Of a stretch of 37,656 nucleotides of DNA, positions 33,259 to 37,656 are shown in pieces. The position numbers and the translations under genes were made by a program. Positions within the stretch are counted from its first letter, which is position 1. Every line of letters begins with the position of its first letter. The notes under the pieces were generated by a model, which searched no databases, was not told the DNA's origin, and saw nothing but the letters and a program-made list of their open reading frames with translations. Source of the DNA: Chloroflexota bacterium (lineage in GTDB: Bacteria > Chloroflexota > Anaerolineae > Ardenticatenales > JAADHH01); assembly GCA_013151955.1 (NCBI GenBank), contig JAADHH010000027.1, positions 1-37,656 of the forward strand. The letters are read 5' to 3'.

Positions 33259-36164
33259 TTTGGCATGTTGGCCAGGGCAGCGTAGGTCTGAGTCGGTTGC
33301 CAGCCGTTGGTCACAATGCCCCACATGGCTTGCTCGGACCCCGGGGCCACGACCTTGAAGTTGAGGTTCCAAAGGAACATCACGCCAACCCATCCCCACC
33401 TCTTGGCCATTTGATAGGCCTGTACTGTCCAGCGAGCCTGCTCCTCCGGCGTGTTATCCGAAGCGTATTCGTAATTTGCGACCGGTGACGCAGACGAGGC
33501 CCAGCCAAATTCGGTGGCCCAGACACGCTTGCCGCTATCCCCATATTTGACCATGATATTGCGGTACCCTTCCATCGTACCGCGGAAAACCCAACTGTGA
33601 TGGTGATTGTCGGACGGGCCACGGAAGGCGGCGTCTGGGTCACTCCAGGTGCGCCAGTCCGCATCGGGTGGCACGTTGTAGCCGCTGGGATGTGCGCCGA
33701 TGGCATCGGAGTAATTCTTCAGGCCGTGCTGGTACATTTGCTCCAGGTAGTTCATGTCGTCCACGGCACGACCGCCCACATCTCCGGCCGGCGTGAGCGC
33801 GCCGCTGATGACGATGGCCGAGGGGCAATTGGCCTTGATGGAGGCATACGCTCGTTTGAGCAGCTCGATGTAGCGGCCGGCGTCGAGCGGCTCGCCGCCC
33901 CACTCATACCAAAGATTTTGTTCGTTCCAGACTTCGTAGGCTTGTACTTTGCCACAATATCGCTTGGCGACCTGCCCCACGAAGTTGGCATACGTTTGCG
34001 GATCTGCCGGGGGGCCATTCGCGCTGAAGTCGGTGTTCGGCGGGCGGGCCCATTTCGGAGCCTTGACGATGCTGAACATGACGTTGATGCCGTTGGCACT
34101 CATCGTGTTGGCGATGCGGTCCATCTCCCCCCATTGGATTTGTCCCCGTACCGACTCGGCCACTTTCCATTCCACCTGTTGCTTGACCCAGTTGAACCCC
34201 AAGCCCTTCACAGAACTTACAATCGGATTCAGGTCCTGGTTCCACATGTGAGCCTGGATGCCATACCCGAAGTTCGTGTTTCGGGGGGCCGGGGCGGGAG
34301 AGCTGCTGCCACCGGAGGCCACAGCCACCTTGGGTTTCGGTTTGGGGGTAGCAGTGGGGCGCGGTGTGGGCGTGGGCGGTATGGGGGTGGGCGTGGGCGA
34401 AGGGATCACCAGGGCCAGCTTGGAACCGGCCCCATAGGTCGTCGCGCCGTTGTCATCCGAAAGGGAGGCGCGGACTGTGTAAAGCCCGTCAGAGGAGGGG
34501 GCCGTCCAGGCAAAGGCCGGGTTCGTGACCGGCTTGACCTCACCGGCAACCTGCTGCCCGGCGGCGTTCTGCACACGCCAGACCACGGCAAAGCGCGATT
34601 CGAGCGGGGCCACCCCTTCCGACTGGTATTGGGCGATTACTTTGGCCACCCGTGGGTCGCTCTGCGCCACATCCAGGAGCGACACGCCTCCAATGTGGTA
34701 TTGCGATAGCAGGCCCAGTTTTCGTGAGAGGGTGGCGGCGTTTTGCAGTACGATGGTGTGCTCGCCGTTGCTGTCTCGATAATGGTGGATGCCGATTTGT
34801 GTTTGGGGGTCGAACGTAAACCCGCGCTGTTGGCCGAGATCGGCCACATTCAACTGGACCGTTTGTCCCGGGTTGACCAACATGTCCCCCGATTGGTTGA
34901 CGACACGCCCCACCGAAGCCAGGGCCTGGTCGTACGGTATGGGCCGGTAGATTCCGTTGGAGCGCTCGTAGCTCGCCGTGGGGATCAGGAAACGAAGCTT
35001 GTAGCGATCAACCTGACCGACGGCCCAAGAGAGCAGGGCTTCCATCTGGCCGCCGGGGACGTAGGCCTGCGGGCTTTGCAGCGCAGGCACCACAATGTTG
35101 TCGGCAACCAGGCCGAGGGCCACCCAATCGTACGCGCCCGTTTCCCAGCGATCCTCGGCGATCTGTCGCGGGGGATCAACACGCACGGATAGTTTCTTGC
35201 TCTTTTCGTGCAGGGCCTTGGCCAGTTCGGTGATGAAGGTGCTGAATTCGCCCCGCAATTCGGGATCGACCTGGCTGTAATCAACCTCGATACCCGGATA
35301 TCCCCGCGTTGTCAGCAGGGTGACAATTTGGTCAATGTGGTGTTGCCATAGTTGAGCATCGATCAGCAAGTTGTCGGTCAGGTCGCTGCGCACCACGCCC
35401 TGTTGCATGTTGTGCAATACGGGGACCAATGCCGCATTCGGAACCGTCTGGTCGGGCGACAGCGTGAATGATTCGCCGATGGACCCGTCACCCTGCAAGT
35501 AGAAAAGGCGCGGGTTCACCTCGGCCAGGGCGATGTTCTTGTTCAGTTTGACCGGAGCATTCAGTTCGGTCGTGGCCCGTGGTTTCAGCGCGGCGGTCTG
35601 CATGACGGCCACGGAGGAGGGGATGTAGGCCAGGTCGCTTTCCAGAGTGTCGTCCTCCGGAATCAGTTTGTGGGGGATCCAGGCCCATTCTCGTCCGGTC
35701 CAGGAATATAGGTCCAGCGTTTTATACGGCTCACTATCGTTGGGAATGGGCACACTAAGATGTGCCTGGGCGGAAGCCTGACCCCGCGTATAGATTTGGT
35801 ACAACGGGCTTTTCAGGGCCAGGTTTGGCGGCAGCGCCTGTGCTGCATCCAGCACCTTCGGTTCTACATTGCCCTGCAAAAGGTCCAAACGGGGGACAGA
35901 GACCATCTTGACTTTGATGTCATTGCTCAGGGTTCCTGCTTGCAGGGTAAGTTGGGTGCCGTCGGGATCGGCGACAGAGCCGCCGTCGCGACTGATCTTG
36001 GTGTAGCCCGGGGCGATGATACGACCAGGAAGAGAGATTGGCGGCATTGCCAAGACCAACACAAATAGGAGTGCGAGTAGCCCATTGACGAACCAGGCTG
36101 ATGCACCCCCTTCCAGAACCGCTTCGATATTTTGTAAGTTCGTACTTGGTTGCTCACGCAGCAC
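33255..36164 (-). CDS. Membrane-anchored multidomain glycoside-hydrolase-like protein
   Basis: A 969-residue protein. After a membrane segment (24-41) comes a beta-rich region of about 200 residues. A GH18-like barrel of the spore-wall hydrolase type follows (about 215-540), with GIEVDYSQVD at 291-300, where active GH18 enzymes have Glu in the place of Ser297. Then come a beta-sandwich-like region, a Pro/Thr linker (PTPTPIPPTPTPRPTATP, about 595-615), and a C-terminal clan GH-A domain with Glu748 (EVWNEQN) and Glu885 (ATEFGW). The first barrel is probably a glycan-binding pseudo-enzyme and the second is probably active. I chose the GTG at 36164 because AAAGGAG lies nine bases upstream; alternatives are a GTG at 36191 or a TTG at 36224 inside a palindrome. 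It is followed with a four-base overlap by the LysM hydrolase. Confidence 0.82.
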   Translation of the reverse strand: MLREQPSTNLQNIEAVLEGGASAWFVNGLLALLFVLVLAMPPISLPGRIIAPGYTKISRDGGSVADPDGTQLTLQAGTLSNDIKVKMVSVPRLDLLQGNVEPKVLDAAQALPPNLALKSPLYQIYTRGQASAQAHLSVPIPNDSEPYKTLDLYSWTGREWAWIPHKLIPEDDTLESDLAYIPSSVAVMQTAALKPRATTELNAPVKLNKNIALAEVNPRLFYLQGDGSIGESFTLSPDQTVPNAALVPVLHNMQQGVVRSDLTDNLLIDAQLWQHHIDQIVTLLTTRGYPGIEVDYSQVDPELRGEFSTFITELAKALHEKSKKLSVRVDPPRQIAEDRWETGAYDWVALGLVADNIVVPALQSPQAYVPGGQMEALLSWAVGQVDRYKLRFLIPTASYERSNGIYRPIPYDQALASVGRVVNQSGDMLVNPGQTVQLNVADLGQQRGFTFDPQTQIGIHHYRDSNGEHTIVLQNAATLSRKLGLLSQYHIGGVSLLDVAQSDPRVAKVIAQYQSEGVAPLESRFAVVWRVQNAAGQQVAGEVKPVTNPAFAWTAPSSDGLYTVRASLSDDNGATTYGAGSKLALVIPSPTPTPIPPTPTPRPTATPKPKPKVAVASGGSSSPAPAPRNTNFGYGIQAHMWNQDLNPIVSSVKGLGFNWVKQQVEWKVAESVRGQIQWGEMDRIANTMSANGINVMFSIVKAPKWARPPNTDFSANGPPADPQTYANFVGQVAKRYCGKVQAYEVWNEQNLWYEWGGEPLDAGRYIELLKRAYASIKANCPSAIVISGALTPAGDVGGRAVDDMNYLEQMYQHGLKNYSDAIGAHPSGYNVPPDADWRTWSDPDAAFRGPSDNHHHSWVFRGTMEGYRNIMVKYGDSGKRVWATEFGWASSASPVANYEYASDNTPEEQARWTVQAYQMAKRWGWVGVMFLWNLNFKVVAPGSEQAMWGIVTNGWQPTQTYAALANMPK

Positions 36165-36214
36165 AGTACACTGCTCCTTTCCCCTTGCCACATTGTCCTC
36201 TTTGTCTTGACTTG

Positions 36215-36247
36215 AGAAGTTCAACTTCTCGGAGAAGTTGAACTTCT
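36215..36247. repeat. Palindrome family A, copy 2
   Basis: Arms AGAAGTTCAACTTCTC (36215-36230) and complement (36232-36247) around one base; identical over 33 bases to 3557-3589. Here it lies in the leader of the hydrolase operon, about 50 bases before the start codon, so its hairpin would be transcribed. Confidence 0.8.
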
Positions 36248-36291
36248 GCTTTCTAACAACGTGTTAAGGTGTGATAAATCATACGCGCGCT

Positions 36292-36320
36292 ATTCTAGCA
36301 CAACTGGATTCTTTTGGCAA
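36292..36320 (-). promoter_or_regulatory. Promoter of the glycoside hydrolase pair
   Basis: On the minus strand, TTGCCA (36320-36315), a 17-base spacer and TAGAAT (36297-36292). The leader to the GTG at 36164 is about 120 bases and contains palindrome A. Confidence 0.65.
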
Positions 36321-36344
36321 ATACCCCCGTGACAAAGACGATTG

Positions 36345-36373
36345 TTGCAAAAAAAGTAATTTACTGGTATAAT
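36345..36373 (+). promoter_or_regulatory. Promoter of the parvulin gene
   Basis: TTGCAA (36345-36350), a 17-base spacer and TATAAT (36368-36373). It is back to back with the hydrolase promoter, with 24 bases between the two -35 boxes. The leader of about 215 bases includes a modular repeat element. Confidence 0.7.
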
Positions 36374-36488
36374 AAGTAGACCATAAGGACACTAGAAACT
36401 TGCACATTCATTCATGCGGTATGGTAGGGATGGTCACCACGAGCGGCTGCTCGCCACGAAGGATGAAAATGGCGTCGAGCGTGAGGAC

Positions 36489-36557
36489 GTGAAACGTAAT
36501 GCGTAACACGTGACAACGTTTCACGTTTCACGACTGCCATCTGACGACTGGCGACTG
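36489..36557. repeat. Modular short-repeat element, copy 4 (all modules)
   Basis: GTGAAACGTAATGCGTAA (36489-36506), a middle part with CAACGTTTCACGTTTCACG (36514-36532), then GACTGCCATCTGACGACTGG and CGACTG (to 36557). It shares module 1 with 10019-10036 and the whole order with the reverse strand of 31619-31770. It lies in the 5' leader of the parvulin gene. Confidence 0.65.
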
Positions 36558-36594
36558 AATTCTCATAATAAATACGGGAGGTCATACACCAAAC

Positions 36595-37587
36595 ATGGTT
36601 ATCCGCACCGGAGTTGTAGCGCTCGTGCTGTTCATGATTAGTGGCTTGTTGGTGGCTTGCGGTGGCGCACAGGGCACCCCTTCGCCGGCCAGCGGTCAAG
36701 CCACCGCGACCGTGCCCTCTGCGGCGAACGCGGCATCGCCGACGAGCGCCCCCGCCGCTTCCCCAATCGTGACCGCCACAGTCGTCACGGCGACCGCCCC
36801 GGCCGGCGTGGTCGCCATGGTAAACGGCCAGCCGATTTCCGAGGATGCCTTCGACCAGCAGATGGCCCAGGTACGCGCTTTTCTGAAGCAGCAAGGCACC
36901 GACCTGGAGTCGGACGAAGGAAAACAAATCCTGGATCAGGATCGTCATCGAGCGCTGGAACAAATGGTCGATCAGGAGCTGGTGCGCCAGGCCGCAATAA
37001 AGTTGGGTATCGAAGTGACCGATGCCCAACTTGAAAAAACGGTCCAAAAAGGAATCGAACAGGGCGGAGGCCGCGAGAAGCTGGATGCCTGGCTGGAACA
37101 GAACCAATTGACGTATGAGAATTACAAAGAATTGATCCGCAACGACCTGATCGCCAATGCCGTCCGGCAGAAAGTGGTCGGCGATGTGCCGCAGACAGCC
37201 CGCCAGGTACACGCGCGGCACATCCTGGTGAACTCGAAAGAAGAGGCCCTGGACATCCTGGCCCAGCTCAAGGCGGGCGGCGACTTTGCAGCCCTGGCCA
37301 AGGAGAAGTCGCTGGATGTAGTCAGTCGTGAGAAGGGGGGGGACCTGGGTTTCTTTCCGGCCGGTATCATGACCCCCGCATTCGAGAAGGCAGCATTTGC
37401 GCTGAAGCCAAACGAGATCAGCGGTGTCGTGCAAACCCCTTTCGGGTTCCATATTATTCAGGTGCTCGAGGTAGATCCGGCACGCGAGCTATCCCAGGAT
37501 ATGCAACAACGTATCGAAGACCAAAGATTCCGCAGGTGGCTGGCACAACAGCGGAGCCAAGCTACGATCGAACGCTATTTACCCTAA
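36595..37587 (+). CDS. Parvulin-type peptidyl-prolyl isomerase lipoprotein (PrsA/SurA-like)
   Basis: A 330-residue extracytoplasmic folding factor. The signal peptide ends in a lipobox (LLVAC, Cys22), followed by an Ala/Thr/Pro-rich tether to about residue 70. A SurA_N-like helical chaperone part runs from about 72 to 200 (VNGQPISEDAFDQQMAQ, ELVRQAAIKLGI). The parvulin domain is at about 205-300, with ARHILVNSKEEAL, GGDFAALAKEKS, GGDLGFFPAGIM and PFGFHIIQV. It probably helps secreted proteins, such as the neighbouring hydrolases, to fold. GGGAGGT lies 12 bases before the ATG, a rather long spacing. The last 69 bases of the window after it hold no gene I can support. Confidence 0.92.
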   Translation: MVIRTGVVALVLFMISGLLVACGGAQGTPSPASGQATATVPSAANAASPTSAPAASPIVTATVVTATAPAGVVAMVNGQPISEDAFDQQMAQVRAFLKQQGTDLESDEGKQILDQDRHRALEQMVDQELVRQAAIKLGIEVTDAQLEKTVQKGIEQGGGREKLDAWLEQNQLTYENYKELIRNDLIANAVRQKVVGDVPQTARQVHARHILVNSKEEALDILAQLKAGGDFAALAKEKSLDVVSREKGGDLGFFPAGIMTPAFEKAAFALKPNEISGVVQTPFGFHIIQVLEVDPARELSQDMQQRIEDQRFRRWLAQQRSQATIERYLP

Positions 37588-37656
37588 CCAAGCCCGCGAC
37601 CTGAAACGATGAGAGATAGAGGGTGGAGATAGGGAGCGTGAAGCTTCGGCAAGCAA

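Noticed and set aside
36222-36224. TTG start for the large glycoside hydrolase protein
   Set aside because: It lies inside palindrome A and has no ribosome site; a GTG at 36164 with AAAGGAG nine bases upstream is better.
37638-37656. Possible start of a further gene at the right edge (GTG after AGGGAG)
   Set aside because: Only six codons are visible and nothing identifies a protein.

Overview
The window is GC-rich, densely coded bacterial chromosome, cut at both edges. It holds 30 protein genes that I can support, no rRNA or tRNA that I can see, and an unusual number of small repeats and palindromes between genes. The gene set points to a member of the Chloroflexota (Anaerolineae or Caldilineae type). 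The evidence is lipoboxed surface proteins with proline/threonine linkers, a RarA ATPase fused to a methyltransferase-like domain, solute-binding/VWA proteins, a fused homocysteine methyltransferase/MTHFR, and no outer-membrane machinery. This placement is an inference, not a phylogeny.

Layout: 1-2134 carries the C-terminal part of carB in one unbroken frame with a complete argG. 2608-3543 is a group-2 sigma-70 factor, convergent with mocA-like 3563-4204. 9064 down to 3563 is a leftward run with overlapping stops and starts: metF/yitJ fusion, plsX, fabF, a NERD-like membrane protein and mocA. It starts at a promoter that appears to make a leaderless mRNA. 9283-12269 holds pspA, a small conserved protein and an ABC exporter pair. 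12338-19313 is a rightward cluster: two membrane-anchored solute-binding proteins (one with a VWA domain), a membrane coiled-coil protein, a LivK-like lipoprotein and nadE. 19350-21709 is a sensor kinase/OmpR-type regulator pair, divergent from mutL and a sugar-nucleotide epimerase (21946-24655). 27537 down to 24761 is a PdtaS-like kinase, an ANTAR regulator and a methyltransferase. 31588 down to 27957 is a DksA/TraR zinc-finger protein, a WecA/MraY-like transferase and the rarA fusion. 36164 down to 31777 encodes two secreted glycoside-hydrolase-like proteins. 36595-37587 is a parvulin lipoprotein.

The most interesting material lies between genes. (i) Two copies of a miniature inverted-repeat element, each with its own perfect 8-bp target duplication (TATCGCAT and GGCGATTC). 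(ii) A consensus promoter followed by a strong intrinsic terminator ahead of the kinase/ANTAR operon, with one of those elements inserted just after the terminator; this suggests an attenuated leader or a small RNA. (iii) Two copies of one palindrome (core AAGGTTGCCAACTTTTAG), both between divergent promoters, and two copies of another (33 bp identical). (iv) A modular short-repeat family at four intergenic sites. (v) Promoters whose spacing predicts leaderless starts at metF and at a 10-codon ORF overlapping mutL.
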